A program made the position numbers and the translations under genes. From positions 8,405,159 to 8,469,158 of the forward strand of contig OZ022241.1 of the NCBI GenBank assembly GCA_963978895.1: DNA of 64,000 nt, read 5' to 3'. The notes under the pieces are model-generated. The model ran no database searches, had not been told where the DNA came from, and worked only from the letters and a program-made list of their open reading frames with translations. Each line of letters begins with the position of its first letter. Position 1 is the stretch's first letter. Shown piece after piece: positions 49,846-62,831 of this stretch. This DNA comes from Erpobdella octoculata (lineage: Eukaryota > Annelida > Clitellata > Hirudinida > Erpobdellidae).

Positions 49846-51339
49846 AAATTTAGGACTTTCGTCACTATGGATTTGTCAAACCATACGTTGGAACCCTAAA
49901 CCCCTCAAAAAAAAAAACCAAACTTCTCGCTATCCAAATAAGTTAAAATTTGGTAGGTTTATTTTTCGCTGCGGACTTTACATTTTACTAAATTTTCAGA
50001 TTGATTGGGCAAAATATGAGTGAATTATAAAATAAAATCTTTAAAAAATTGAAAATTTTATGTAGAAAAACAAACCATTAATTGTTGGTTTCTTTAAAGA
50101 AAAGGATATTTAAATTTTGATTTTTAATAAAATATTTGCTTATTCCATATTAATTCAAAAATAGCATATATTTTCAATTTTTACAATAGAGTTGAAATTT
50201 GGTGCGTTTATTTATTGCTGCATAGTTGCTGCAAACCACAGTAAGTTAAATTTTCAGATTGATTGGACAACATTTGAGTAAATTATAAAACAAAATCAAT
50301 TGAAACTTTAAGAAAATAAAAATTTTATTTAGAAAAACAAACAGTTAATTTTTGTTTTTTTTGTTTCAAAAAAGCGATATTTAAATTTTGGAAAATTCTT
50401 GGGAGGGTTCTTTTCACATTTCAAATGACAGCCGTGGGTTTGTGTATTGTCTTCATTCCAAATTTTTTCTAAAATTTTCACATTTATTTTTCCGATTTTT
50501 TTTTTGTTAATTCTATTTGAATGATGCCCCAAGATTCGTGCAATGTCTTCAAGAGAACGTTTATGTGCAAAATTTAAAATATTTTTTTAATTTATAAATG
50601 TAAACATCTACATAATTTTTTTGATTTGTTTTTGTTTTAAACATATAGATAGTTATTATTTTTAATGAAAAATTGTTTTTTTTTTCAGAAAGTTTTCAAA
50701 CTTTAATAGAATGCATTGTATGAACAGCGAGCCAATATTTCAAATTTTAGCTCGATTGGATGACGGTAAGTTAGCTAAATTTTATTTTCAAGATTAGCAA
50801 ACATTCAAGCAAACGAGCAAGCAAGCAAGCAAGCAATTAAGCCATCAAGCAAGCAATCGAGCAAGCAAGCAAGATTGGAGGGAAAGTTAATATAAAGAAT
50901 TTAAAAATAAATGCGTGTAATCTAATCAGTGCATTTGTTAATGTGTTTCATTTAAATTATTTATTTTGGTCAGTTGAGCCTTTTAAACTTTCAACGTGCT
51001 TACCGTTTTCCCTGGTGCTAAAACCTGGCTGAGCCACTATAGCCGTATAAGACTGAAGTTTTTGCCCATGAAAGTTTGGCGATGAAAGATTTTTTGGAAT
51101 GAGAATTAAATTTGATATGATATCTCCTGGACAATGTTCTCCCGCCTATACATTTTAAAATGTATAATTTCAACGGCACATGTGTATAATAAAAACTACT
51201 ATAATTATGAGATTGGTTTTTATGGTGAAGTGTTTTTCGTTTAAATTATAATTGTTCTAAAACGTTTGTCAAGGTTTTATTTACTTGCTTTGGGAAGTCC
51301 TCAAGCTGATTTGAGTCGATTTGACATAGATTGTTGTTT

Positions 51340-51489
51340 TAATAACGGCTAAACCTGCTTTGTCGCGTGAATCAAATGTTGGGGGTTGATTCACTGGAAC
51401 GTGCAACTTAATGTGGACAAAATTTTATACAGTGCCCCACCCAAAATTTTCTAGGACCCCCAACTTCAAAATTCCTGGTTACGGCCCTG
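51340..51489. repeat. right part of the CAGGGCCGTAACCAGG hAT MITE family
   Basis: Ends CTTCAAAATTCCTGGTTACG then GCCCTG, a canonical hAT-like end, and matches the right end of the MITE at 8210-8630. The left end is not recognisable. Confidence 0.6.
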
Positions 51490-51739
51490 ATATAACTAAA
51501 AATGGATAATTTAATTACTACCTACAATTAAAAAACCTGTATTTTGAATTTAAAAAGTATAAGGTAATAAAATGTTATTGACGTCAGAATATATTTTTCC
51601 GTTTCTAAAAGATTAAATTGCTTGCAGGCCAAGCGTTGCAATTTCTAGAATTGCGAAGTATAAAGGCGAGATTTTAAATCTAAATAAATTTTTCTACCCG
51701 GTTGAGGCGTGTGATCAGCTATGACTTGAAATGAAATGT

Positions 51740-51915
51740 AGCAATTTAAGGGGCGCCTCTTACAGTACAGAGGCTTAGCGGGGCTGATCTGTTGCATGCT
51801 CCATGGAGCGAAACTATTTTACCCGCTAGGTTTTCCGATAACATGGGCTACTAGGCAGCGAGTGTGAGTCACATTCAAGGCTAACACTCTACCAACTCAG
51901 CTAACATAACTTGTG
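51740..51915 (-). repeat. possible tRNA-derived SINE relic
   Basis: On the minus strand TTAGCTGAGTTGGTAGAGTG resembles a tRNA A box (TAGCTGAGTTGG) near 51892-51906. No convincing B box follows, and the rest is not tRNA-like. Confidence 0.3.
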
Positions 51916-52546
51916 TTAACTTGTCTTGGTAAAGAGCTTGTTTACGTTCAATAACATTTGACATGGCTTCGTAAGTTTTGATGATAACAGCCTACATTGG
52001 ATTAGTGATTTTTGTAGCTTCCTTCAAAACAATTATTTGTTTGCCGGGTTTTTTTGGTTGTATTTATTCTCACATATGTTGCCACATATGATATTGTCCG
52101 CGCTGTAGAATATTGTAGTTATTGTTATACACACAGAGAAATATGATATCTATATTAAAATGTATACCTTATAACACACATATGTTTGGGGGAATATTTC
52201 CAGGAAGAATATTGTTCAGGGAGATAATGCCCTATACTCGTCCGGGGTCATATAAGCCTAAGCACAAATTGAATACCGTACCGCCACATCATTGTGCTTC
52301 ATTATTACCCATCTACCTTCTGGCATAGCATTTTTACCAGTAGACATCGTTCCGACATTAAAAAGAACCTGTACTAATGCTGGTTGATCAGAAATGTTTT
52401 TTTTATTCAATTATTTATTATTTTATTAAAAATATAATATCACAGTAATCATTATTAAAAAAATTAACTTAAAAAAAGTATTACGTAAATAGTGCAAAAG
52501 AAAATTAAAATATTGACGCAAACAACACAGTTCAAAAATCGTAAAA

Positions 52547-54967
52547 TCAAAATTTAACCCATCTATAAAAAGTCGTTAACCTAACGCAGGGCATAGCCTT
52601 GTCGTTAGCAATGTCTTGCATTTCCTTGTCGCCACTAAGCAGTACAACGCGATTAACATTATGGAAGTCATCTGACAACTTTAAGTATTGATCTTCAAGG
52701 GACTTTTTGAAGTTTATGGCTGAGCTTATGATCATTTTATCGTTTGTGTCAACCAAAGTCTTAAAGTTAAAGCTATAGCTTTGGCTAAAATGTTTGTTGA
52801 ACTCCACAAAAGAACCATTTTTGTCAATAAAAAAGACAATAGAACTCATTGATTCGGCTATTTTTTGAAGATAAAAACAAGCTTTACTACATAGACGTTT
52901 AAGCAGATCGATGTCTTGCATTTTGTCGTTTGTGTTTATTATTCGACCACGTGTCGACAGTTTGTTAAGTTCGTGTACTACTATGTCTGGAATAACGATA
53001 CGGAAAGCTTTCGTAGTAATGAGAAAGTCTACTTTTTCTAAGTTGTTAACAAAACAGTTGGTGTCTAAAACAAGAAATTCTGGCACCACAGTGTTGCTAG
53101 GCAGCGCTTTGGGTGCGTCTTGCTGAGAGGTGACACTTGATTCGCAACTCATTTTATCTTCCATCACACGTATCATATCGCTTTCATCAGACACAATTTG
53201 CATTTTTTCTAACAACTGTTGTATCTTCCAAAGTCTCACAAGCGCGAATTGGGTTTCCTGATCCACTGTCAAATGAGTATAGTAAGAGTCTTTATTGAAA
53301 TTTTTCAATGGCTGGAACCCATCAAAAAGTTTGTCTTCCTCAAGGATGACGAGCTTGCAACAGTTCCCGGTGGGTTCTTTGCGTACTACATTTTCATCAA
53401 GAAGACTAACTGCGTAGTAGTGAAGTGTTTTCAGGACGTGCCTCAAAATAACTAATTCTCTACGAAATACAACTTTTAGACTGAGACAACTTTTGTTAGT
53501 AGAAATCCATTCCAACCACAGACGAATTGGTGACAAAATCACATTTAACATGGCAGGCGTATTTCGGCTATGGTCATAAGGATCAACCTTGTTGAAAAAA
53601 TTCTCACACAATACAGAAAATATCAACATTCCAATTGTTGCTGAAATCTTTTTAACTTTATCGTTATGAGCTGTAGAATCTGTTACATAAATGCTAATAG
53701 CAGTAATTTGCAGGAGTTTTGAGGGATTAGACAAGAAGTACTCATATCGAAATAAAACCCTTAAGTTGCAGAGCATACTGTAAACTTTCCCATCATCTAT
53801 CAACCCATCTGTCAGCAATTTTCCAAGAATGTCTAAATAATAAGCTTCAAAAGCTTCAAGTTTGTTGCAATCGACGGGCAGAAACAACAAATTGTTTTCT
53901 GGTTTGTCAGTGTCGTTGATTTCTTTTGCCGAACCAAAGCTTAACCGTTTTTTTGGTAAAATATTATTAATGCAAAGCAGAAGACTTTCTTTGGCTGATG
54001 CTTTTTGTTGTCTACACGTAAGACTTCGGATGTAATAATAGGCTGTGGACAAATAAGTACCGTTGTGCTGCATTAGCTCTGCTATTTTCTTGTAAGGCTT
54101 TCCAGAATCACTGTCTATTTGCTGAGCACTAAGATAATGTGTTTCAGCTTTTGAGAAGCTATTGGCTGTTGAAAATAGCAAACCCTGCCATTTTAAAAGA
54201 TCGCCTAAGTACAAATTGAGTCTCAATTTTGACCAATTAGAATCACACTGCTCGCATAAATTTTTTAAATATTCTATACCACTTTCAACTACATTCATCA
54301 ATTCTTTTCTGAAATGCAAGTGTGTGTCGAATTTTTTCTCGCAAATCTTCATAACACCACGGAAACCGATTTTCCACAATAAACTTATCATAGTTTCCAT
54401 TTCGTCAGAACATATTTTCAAAAAGGACAATTTGAAATGTTCAAGAAATATATCTCTGGTCTCTTTCAAATTTTGTAGAGATGCTGGTCTTATAGAACTC
54501 GTGCTAATAAACCGATCAGAAAAAGAATCAATCTGGCGGCTCATAACATGAGCTAATTTTAGAACACTTTTATACTTGTCAATGTCCTGAATCTGTGACA
54601 AGAGACGCTGAAACTTTTCAAAAGTTGGACCACACTTTTTAATCGGACACTCAAGCGACGCGTTTGATAGCGATTCAGTCTCTTTTGTTTCAGGCGATTG
54701 TAAACTGTTAATCTTTATCTCGTTTGACCGTTGGTGAATAGAGTCATGCGTTTCATAAACTTTAAACTCTGAGCCTGAATCAGGTATTTTCTCTTTTGAT
54801 TTACAACCATCTTTTTGACTAGGACATGTGTTGTTATTGCAGCCGAATGAGACTCTGGTAAAATAACTTTGCTCACAACTAACGCCGTCCGTTGTAACTG
54901 AAGTTTTATGCATGGCAAAGACATGTAAATTGGTGTTCGGTAAAATTATTGTTTTATATTGATCCAT
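52547..54967 (-). CDS. intronless EST1/SMG6-like protein with PIN domain
   Basis: An uninterrupted 806-codon reading frame starts at ATG 54967 (MDQYKTIILPN); the upstream in-frame GTG is not taken as start. Residues about 120-370 form an alpha-helical EST1/SMG 14-3-3/TPR-like region, including GDLLKWQGLLFSTANSFSKA and the diagnostic TYLSTAYYYIRSLTCRQQ. Residues about 628-806 form a PIN nuclease domain: FLVLDTNCFVNNL (D635), VVHELNKLS (E666), VDTNDKMIISSA (D743) and VVLLSGDKEMQDIA (D780), ending FYRWVKF. The four acidic residues match the metal-binding set of active PIN nucleases and of SMG6, the endonuclease of nonsense-mediated mRNA decay, rather than SMG5 whose site is degenerate. At 806 residues it is shorter than vertebrate SMG6 (about 1,400) and lacks its long N-terminal region. 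It has no introns, unlike its neighbours, so it may be a retrocopy or lineage-specific paralogue; no poly(A) tract or target duplication is evident. Poly(A) signals (AATAAA) lie downstream around 52400-52430. Confidence 0.8.
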   Translation of the reverse strand: MDQYKTIILPNTNLHVFAMHKTSVTTDGVSCEQSYFTRVSFGCNNNTCPSQKDGCKSKEKIPDSGSEFKVYETHDSIHQRSNEIKINSLQSPETKETESLSNASLECPIKKCGPTFEKFQRLLSQIQDIDKYKSVLKLAHVMSRQIDSFSDRFISTSSIRPASLQNLKETRDIFLEHFKLSFLKICSDEMETMISLLWKIGFRGVMKICEKKFDTHLHFRKELMNVVESGIEYLKNLCEQCDSNWSKLRLNLYLGDLLKWQGLLFSTANSFSKAETHYLSAQQIDSDSGKPYKKIAELMQHNGTYLSTAYYYIRSLTCRQQKASAKESLLLCINNILPKKRLSFGSAKEINDTDKPENNLLFLPVDCNKLEAFEAYYLDILGKLLTDGLIDDGKVYSMLCNLRVLFRYEYFLSNPSKLLQITAISIYVTDSTAHNDKVKKISATIGMLIFSVLCENFFNKVDPYDHSRNTPAMLNVILSPIRLWLEWISTNKSCLSLKVVFRRELVILRHVLKTLHYYAVSLLDENVVRKEPTGNCCKLVILEEDKLFDGFQPLKNFNKDSYYTHLTVDQETQFALVRLWKIQQLLEKMQIVSDESDMIRVMEDKMSCESSVTSQQDAPKALPSNTVVPEFLVLDTNCFVNNLEKVDFLITTKAFRIVIPDIVVHELNKLSTRGRIINTNDKMQDIDLLKRLCSKACFYLQKIAESMSSIVFFIDKNGSFVEFNKHFSQSYSFNFKTLVDTNDKMIISSAINFKKSLEDQYLKLSDDFHNVNRVVLLSGDKEMQDIANDKAMPCVRLTTFYRWVKF

Positions 54968-55117
54968 CACAGAAGACAGTTAGATGACAGAATGGAAACA
55001 ATATCTCAAATGCACTGAAAACGTGAAAATTACTTTTATAATTATAATTAAATTTTAAGTTAAATGGTGAGGTGACTTGCAGTTATGAGCTCCCTGACAC
55101 GGAACAAGTTTAACCAC

Positions 55118-55225
<108 letters not shown>

Positions 55226-55256
55226 CATATATCAATATACATATATATGTATATAT

Positions 55257-55309
<53 letters not shown>

Positions 55310-55330
55310 CACGTGTATATGTACATATAC

Positions 55331-55688
<358 letters not shown>

Positions 55689-55836
55689 TTTGAACGTATT
55701 TCGGCGTAATGTTTTCTTTTAGGCATGCTCTGTTAAAAATGATAGACCACTTTGCGTTGATACGTTTTTTCACCAAGCTTTCAAAATCTCTTGAATTCAT
55801 GATAACTCCGCTTTTTAAATAGATTTATTAAAAACG

Positions 55837-55880
55837 AGGGCTGACCGATCGGTTTCGCAGAAAAGCATCTTCGGAGCCCT
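55837..55880 (-). ncRNA. hammerhead-ribozyme-like fold in the left Penelope arm
   Basis: Exact inverted copy of the fold at 57074-57117, so it has the same stems and the same two deviations from consensus. The predicted cleavage would follow the base paired with 55843, directed outward from the element. Confidence 0.38.
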
Positions 55881-55910
55881 TTAAATTAGGGCTCTAAACC
55901 AAACCAAAAA

Positions 55911-56801
55911 ATGCTTCGCGATAACACCGAGGTTGTCTCTTACGACCCTGATCCTAATCGTCTCAAAATTAAAGAGGCGTTGATGATCTCTCAGCAACGA
56001 CCTAGCATAAATATCCACGACGACAAGTTCGGACGTACCTTGCTGCTACATTGTGGTGCAGACGGCGGCTGTGCTAACGTCTATCCCGTCACTCATAACT
56101 CCGCAAGTGAAACGACTTCGCGTGCGGATGAGCCACGCCATACTTCGAATGTGTGCGCTCACTCTCATGTTTCAAAAGTCGGTGGTGAGGTGGTTTCTAC
56201 TTCCTGTGGCGACAGACCAGTCGACCCTGTAATCACCACTTGCCTTCCGTCTGCCGACGTTCTTGGCAACATCGACCAAGATCTGGCCGTATGCAGCGAA
56301 GACAATTCCGCTTCTTGTAGTGACCAAGAAGTTGACACTCCAATTACCGTTAGCCATCAAACTACAGATGTTCTTAATGAAGTTAAAGAAGTTCAGATGG
56401 CCACCGGTGAAAACAATTCCGTTTCTTTTGGCGACCGAGAAGAAGACACTCTAATCGCCATTTGTTCTCTGACTCCGACAACCGATGTTCTTAACAACGT
56501 TCATCTGGTTTCATCTGCGAGCGGCGAGGACAACTTTATTTCTCGTGGCAACCAAGGAGTCGGCCCTCTTACTCCTGCTCACCTTCCGATCGCCGACGTC
56601 GTCGGCAATGATGGCCAGGGCCTGTGTCCCGTCCATGGATCCCCATCACGTGATAACTCCAGTCCGGAAAGTGTGCGTAGCCGCGGTGTTGGTGACTTGT
56701 CCGACGACCGTCTTCCGGTGGAGTCCGTGTCTTCTTTCCAGCTATTTTCTCGACTTGTCAACAACGTTAATATAACAATACGACGCGGTAGACGTACCTA
56801 G
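55911..56801 (+). CDS. C-terminal part of a Penelope-like element protein
   Basis: An open frame of 296 codons ending at a TAG. The first 45 residues (VSYDPDPNRLKIKEALMISQ, then QRPSINIHDDKFGRTLLLH) resemble the C-terminal end of the GIY-YIG endonuclease domain of Penelope-like and similar retroelements, with the characteristic RLKIKEA...P-S-I-N pattern. The remaining 250 residues are hydrophilic, Asp/Ser/Val-rich and contain a loosely repeated unit (D-V-L-N-x-V plus GEDN/SEDNS), with no domain I recognise. The annotated Met is probably internal: the frame starts just inside the left inverted arm, where truncation joined it. Codons look GC-richer than the surroundings. The element assignment rests on the arms and this short similarity. 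Confidence 0.5.
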   Translation: MLRDNTEVVSYDPDPNRLKIKEALMISQQRPSINIHDDKFGRTLLLHCGADGGCANVYPVTHNSASETTSRADEPRHTSNVCAHSHVSKVGGEVVSTSCGDRPVDPVITTCLPSADVLGNIDQDLAVCSEDNSASCSDQEVDTPITVSHQTTDVLNEVKEVQMATGENNSVSFGDREEDTLIAICSLTPTTDVLNNVHLVSSASGEDNFISRGNQGVGPLTPAHLPIADVVGNDGQGLCPVHGSPSRDNSSPESVRSRGVGDLSDDRLPVESVSSFQLFSRLVNNVNITIRRGRRT

Positions 56802-57073
56802 TCTGATTGCGCGCACCTGACAACAATTACCTAGCGCATAGTTGCGTAAATACCTGCGCTGCGGCCACTATCGCCGTTTTCGTTTTGTTTACAATTATTT
56901 TCCGCCTCGGTTTTTACTAATCTTGTACGTTAGTTACCTACCTTTTATATCTTGCTTTCCACTTTCCATACGTTGTTTTTCTATTTCAGTTTTCATTAAC
57001 GTTTATTCTTGTCGTTTTATAGTTTCATTCTATTTTCGCATTATAGTAAGTACATTTTAACTTCCTAATTTAA

Positions 57074-57117
57074 AGGGCTCCGAAGATGCTTTTCTGCGAA
57101 ACCGATCGGTCAGCCCT
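57074..57117 (+). ncRNA. hammerhead-ribozyme-like fold in the right Penelope arm
   Basis: Stem I: AGGGCT (57074-57079) pairs with AGCCCT (57112-57117). Core: CCGAAGA at 57080-57086, against consensus CUGANGA. Stem II: T, then GC-TTTTCT-GC (57088-57097). GAAA at 57098-57101. Stem III: A-CC-GATC-GG-T, then C57111 at the predicted cleavage position. The type I topology and the position of GAAA and UC are right. Two deviations may impair catalysis: U4 is C, and one extra U lies before a 2-bp stem II. Type I hammerheads in Penelope pseudo-LTRs are established. Confidence 0.4.
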
Positions 57118-57190
57118 CGTTTTTAATAAATCTATTTAAAAAGCGGAGTTATCATGAATTCAAGAGATTTTGAAAGCTTGGTGAAAAAAC

Positions 57191-57730
<540 letters not shown>

Positions 57731-57762
57731 GTAACTTCACTCAGCTGTCTAATTCAGTGAAT

Positions 57763-58125
57763 AACAAGTAAATTAAAAACGAATTTTTAAAACCAATGCT
57801 CTTATATGTAATTAAAACACAAATTTTGCAATCAGTTTTTTCTTATATTACTCTTTTATTTTATATTAAAGTCGAAATATCTTAATTATATCGAAATATC
57901 AAAATTAATTAAAATTATCTAAATTAATTGACTTATTGTAAAACTAATAATTGAATATTGCATTGTCTTCTATTTTGAGCATGTATGCAAAATTTGAAAA
58001 AAATCTATCATCAGGAAGTGACTCAAAAATTGATTGCAAGATTTGAAACAGACAGAGAAACAAACAGACAGAGAAACAAACAGACAGACAGAGAAACAGA
58101 GACGACGAGTTAATAAAAGCATTGG
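57763..58125 (+). mobile_element. dispersed repeat, second copy of the family in the gypsy LTR
   Basis: Starts ACAAGTAAATTAAAAACG and passes ACCAATGCTCTTATATG. It has a GACAGAGAAACA-rich tract and ends GTTAATAAAAGCATTGGTAA. It supplies the consensus for the edges of the 44525-45019 insert. Confidence 0.75.
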
Positions 58126-58273
58126 TAATAATAATAAAAATATCATCAAAAAGCATCGAATTTAAATATCTCAACTATTTTCATGAAAATTTCGTACACG
58201 CTTGAGAATCGCGGTCAGTGAGTGTGGTTCGTGTTAACTTGGTAAAATAGTCTGCCAGTCGGTTAGCGTTTTG

Positions 58274-58331
58274 TGGTCAAGAAAACCCTCAAGAAAACCC
58301 TCAAGAAAACCCTCAAGAAACCCCTCAAGAA
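58274..58331. repeat. 12-bp tandem repeat, four to five copies
   Basis: Unit CAAGAAAACCCT, nearly identical copies. A second loose repeat (TTTTGTCGGGAACC variants) follows at 58568-58655. Confidence 0.9.
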
Positions 58332-58553
58332 AATTAACTAAATTAATTGACTTATTGTAAAACTAATAATTGAATATTGCATTGTCTTCTATCTTGAGCA
58401 TGTATGCAAAATTTGAAAAAAATCTATCATCAGGAATTGACTCAAAATTGATTGCAAGATTTGAAACAGACAGAGAAACAGACAGACAGAGAAACAGACA
58501 GACAGAGAAACAGACAGACAGAGAAACAGAGACGACGAGTTAATAAAAGCATT
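58331..58553 (+). mobile_element. dispersed repeat, third copy (left part missing)
   Basis: Matches 57905-58125 from ACTAAATTAATTGACTT through the CAGACAGAGAAA tract to GTTAATAAAAGCATTGGTAA. Within 250 bp of the second copy and in the same orientation. Confidence 0.7.
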
Positions 58554-58653
58554 GGTAAAAACATAAAAAATTTGTCGTGAACGTTTTGTCGGGAACCTTT
58601 TGTCGGGAACCTTTTGTCGTTGAACATTTTGTCTGTGAACGTTTTGTCGTAAC

Positions 58654-60191
<1,538 letters not shown>

Positions 60192-60206
60192 GTGTGTGTG
60201 TGTATG

Positions 60207-61013
60207 CAGGGCGTCAATCTGACACAAATATTGGGGGGCCCATTCTTTCCCACTCTTCACCCCTCCCTCCCTTTCCCGTCTCTTAGTTCTAATCAAATAT
60301 AAGCTTGTTTATTTCAATTTATTTGAAAAAGTAACTTTACTAAACAATGTTTCAAAATCAGAATGGTGCTGATCCAAACAAACATTCCTCTGAGGTTTAT
60401 AATTGGAAGATCAAGTCTTAATAAAAACGTTCTTAACAAAAGCAGCAAAAGTCTGTCCTGTAGTATCTGGAGGGATGAATAATCCGACAACAACTTCATT
60501 GACCTGAAGTTGCTCGTCTACAAACTTGATACAAATTGAGTCTTGCTCCAATCCTGAATTGTCATGCGTGCCATCAACTATTATAGCGAACTGTTTGGAA
60601 GTGGCACTGCATGGCACAACATCTCCAGTATTTCATTCTGACTTTCTGATGATAGAAAGTTGGTGGTTCGTTGCAACCATGATGAAAAAACACTGCTATC
60701 TTCTGCACGCAACTGAAGCAGTTGCATTAACTTGTCTTGATCAGCTGTATGGCCTCGCAGTGCTAACCCTTGTCTTGCCAAAAATCGAACTGTGTTTAAA
60801 TATTGTTGTTTAATATTTATTTTGGGACGCAATTGCGGATTTTGTTTCCATGCAGCGCTGCTACTACGTAAATCACTTGTTGTATGTGTTAAAATTGCCT
60901 TGTTAAACAGTCTGCACTGTCCAAATATTGGGGGCCCGATTAATAGGCAGGCCCCCCACCTTAAGTTTTGGGGGGACCCGGGCCAACTTTGCCTTGATGG
61001 ATTGACGCCTCTG
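60207..61013 (-). mobile_element. deleted hAT element (DUF4371-type transposase relic)
   Basis: Inverted ends CAGGGCGTCAATCTGACAC and, on the other strand, CAGAGGCGTCAATCCATCAA. Flanks TGTGTATG and TATGTATG match at 7 of 8, consistent with an 8-bp duplication in a TG-rich microsatellite. It encloses N-terminal transposase fragments on the minus strand. Confidence 0.8.
60411..60915 (-). pseudogene. hAT transposase fragment, DUF4371-like (ZMYM1-related), frameshifted
   Basis: Minus-strand segments in two frames. The first (about 60915-60590) reads LNTVRFLARQGLALRGHTAD, MQLLQLRAEDSSVF and LSSESQNEILEMLCHAV. The second (60617-60411) reads KQFAIIVDGTHDNSGLEQDS, ICIKFVDEQLQVNEVVVGL and TTGQTFAAFVKN. 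Together they match the first half of the transposase-like domain found in hAT elements and in domesticated ZMYM1-like proteins, including the first catalytic Asp context (VDGTHD). A frameshift lies near 60600 and the catalytic C-terminal half is missing, so this is a dead copy. Confidence 0.85.
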
Positions 61014-61014
61014 T

Positions 61015-61162
61015 ATGTATGTATGTATGTATGTATGTATGTATGTATGTATGTATGTATGTATGTATGTATGTATGTATGTATGTATGTATGTATGTAT
61101 GTATGTATGTATGTATGTATGTGAGTGTGTGTGTGTGTGTATGTGTGTGTGTGTGTGTGTGT
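61015..61162. repeat. (TGTA)n then (TG)n microsatellite
   Basis: About 27 TGTA units followed by TG dinucleotides. The hAT relic at 60207-61013 ends just before it. Confidence 0.95.
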
Positions 61163-61629
61163 TAAAGTCTATGCAGGTGACAGGGCATCATTTGCGTGGG
61201 GCGTGGAAGAAAATAGCCTCCCCTCCCCATGGCCATGGGTCATAATTCTTATTAGGATTCATAATTTTTTTATTAAAAAGTAAATAAATCCTGTTTTACA
61301 ATTATAAAAAACAAAAACGCTCTAATAGTTTTTATGAAAATTTTTACAATTAAAAATAAGTCGCTTAATGTGTTCCTAAGCGCCAAACTCGAGAACAGCT
61401 GGACAAAATGCTACGAAATGTTGACACAACATGGTACTTATTAAGGAGAAGGATTTTATCTATTTAAAATAAACGGTTCATTATTTCATTTTTTATGAGT
61501 AAAAAAACTCCTAGGCTGTTCTTAAATTCTACCTTCTTCATATGAATCTCCGTACTTGTCTTTATTTAATACGTTATTAGCATGATATTGCAAAACGACA
61601 CTGATTTCTCGCATCGTTATTATATTAGA

Positions 61630-61905
61630 CTAGTGGGGTTACCAGGCGTTGCCCGGGGTTTTCAGAAGTTTTCTATCGTTTTTCTCTCTCTCGCTTTTTC
61701 TATCACTACTCTTTCCATCCCCGCTTGCTCTCGCTCGCTCCCGTTTCCATCCCCGCTTGCTCTCCCGTTCGCCCTCCTGTTCCTTCTCGCTCTCCCGCTT
61801 CCTCTCCGTTTCCCGCTCCCACTCGCTTTCCCAATCCCGCTCGGTCTTCTGCTCCCGTTCGTTCTTCTGCTCCCGTTCGTTCTCCCGCCTGCTTTCACCA
61901 TGGCA
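61630..61905 (-). mobile_element. Helitron-like 3' end with pyrimidine-rich body
   Basis: Read on the minus strand, the sequence ends CCGGGCAACGCCTGGTAACC then CCACTAG followed by T. A hairpin (CCGGGC-AAC-GCCTGG, 61642-61656, one mismatch) lies 8 nt before CTAG, as in Helitrons. To the right, on the plus strand, CTCCCGTTCG-like units recur to 61905. The 5' end was not found. Confidence 0.4.
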
Positions 61906-62135
61906 TGAAACTGCATCTCGCTTTTATATCAAACCTTTTTATGTTGCGAAGATTAAAAAAAGTTCCACTGTTCAATGGAGTAGAATATTCTGACTCAAAT
62001 ATCAACTTTTTTGGCCGGAGTTCTTGTCTTTCACTCAAGCAAAAGAAGAAAATAAGGTTGACAAACGACATATTGAAACTATTGAAACCTCAAGTTTTTG
62101 AAATGATATCTTTTATTATACTGATTACTACTGAT

Positions 62136-62543
62136 CAGGGACGTCATTTCAGCAAAACCTTAGGGGGAACTTGTTCTGAGGGCCCACCAATATTTTAAAT
62201 AATCCAATTTTTTAGAAACCCTCTTTTTATTTTGCTCCTAAAAACCGGAAAGGGGGAGGTTAGTCAGAGCTACTTTTCCAAAACTTTCGAAACTCTCTTT
62301 TCATTTTTGCTCACACACCTCTTTAAGGGGTCTAATACAATGTCACAGGAGGCCCACTTCACCGTCAGAGGGAGCCCGCCTACCTTTACAAAAGCCCCCT
62401 ACAAACACTCAAGCTTCAATTTTACCCTTCTCAGCCCATTTTAGGGCACAATTTATATCTTTTGGGAGCCCAAGACGACCTCAGGAACCCACTCAAATGT
62501 CAGGGGGTCAATGGCCCTTTGCCCTCCCCAATTGGCGTCGCTG
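62136..62543. mobile_element. hAT MITE, perfect 8-bp duplication
   Basis: Ends CAGGGACGTCATTTCAGC and (other strand) CAGCGACGCCAATTGGGG. CTACTGAT flanks both sides (62128-62135, 62544-62551). The left part matches the MITE at 17238-17452 (AACTTGTTCTGAGGGCCCAC). GC-rich inside, non-coding. Confidence 0.9.
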
Positions 62544-62831
62544 CTACTGATTAGGTATTTAGACAGGGGTGCATTACATAAGCACCTATTAGTTGAAAAG
62601 GAGCTGATTTTTTTACGGCGGCAGACATTTATCCATATAGTCCCTTTGGCTACGTGCTCCAAAACAAACATACTAATAATACTCAAATACAAAGGTGTTT
62701 TTTATCAAAATGTCAAAAACGGCATCTTTGGAAAAACTTAAAAAAGAGAGATTTGTATCTCTCGTTTAATATGACCCGGGAGAAGGAAGTTGAAAACCGA
62801 TTCTGAGAGACCCCGGGCAAAAACGGAAGAC

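Larger units (their letters stand above)
49846..52546. other. no gene seen: relics and AT-rich DNA
   Basis: Duplicated ~200-bp segments (49900-50110 and 50160-50360) share AAATTTTCAGATTGATTGG and TTTAGAAAAACAAAC-like text. GCAAGCAAGC tract at 50810-50870, hAT-MITE right end at 51340-51489, SINE-like relic at 51740. Confidence 0.5.
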
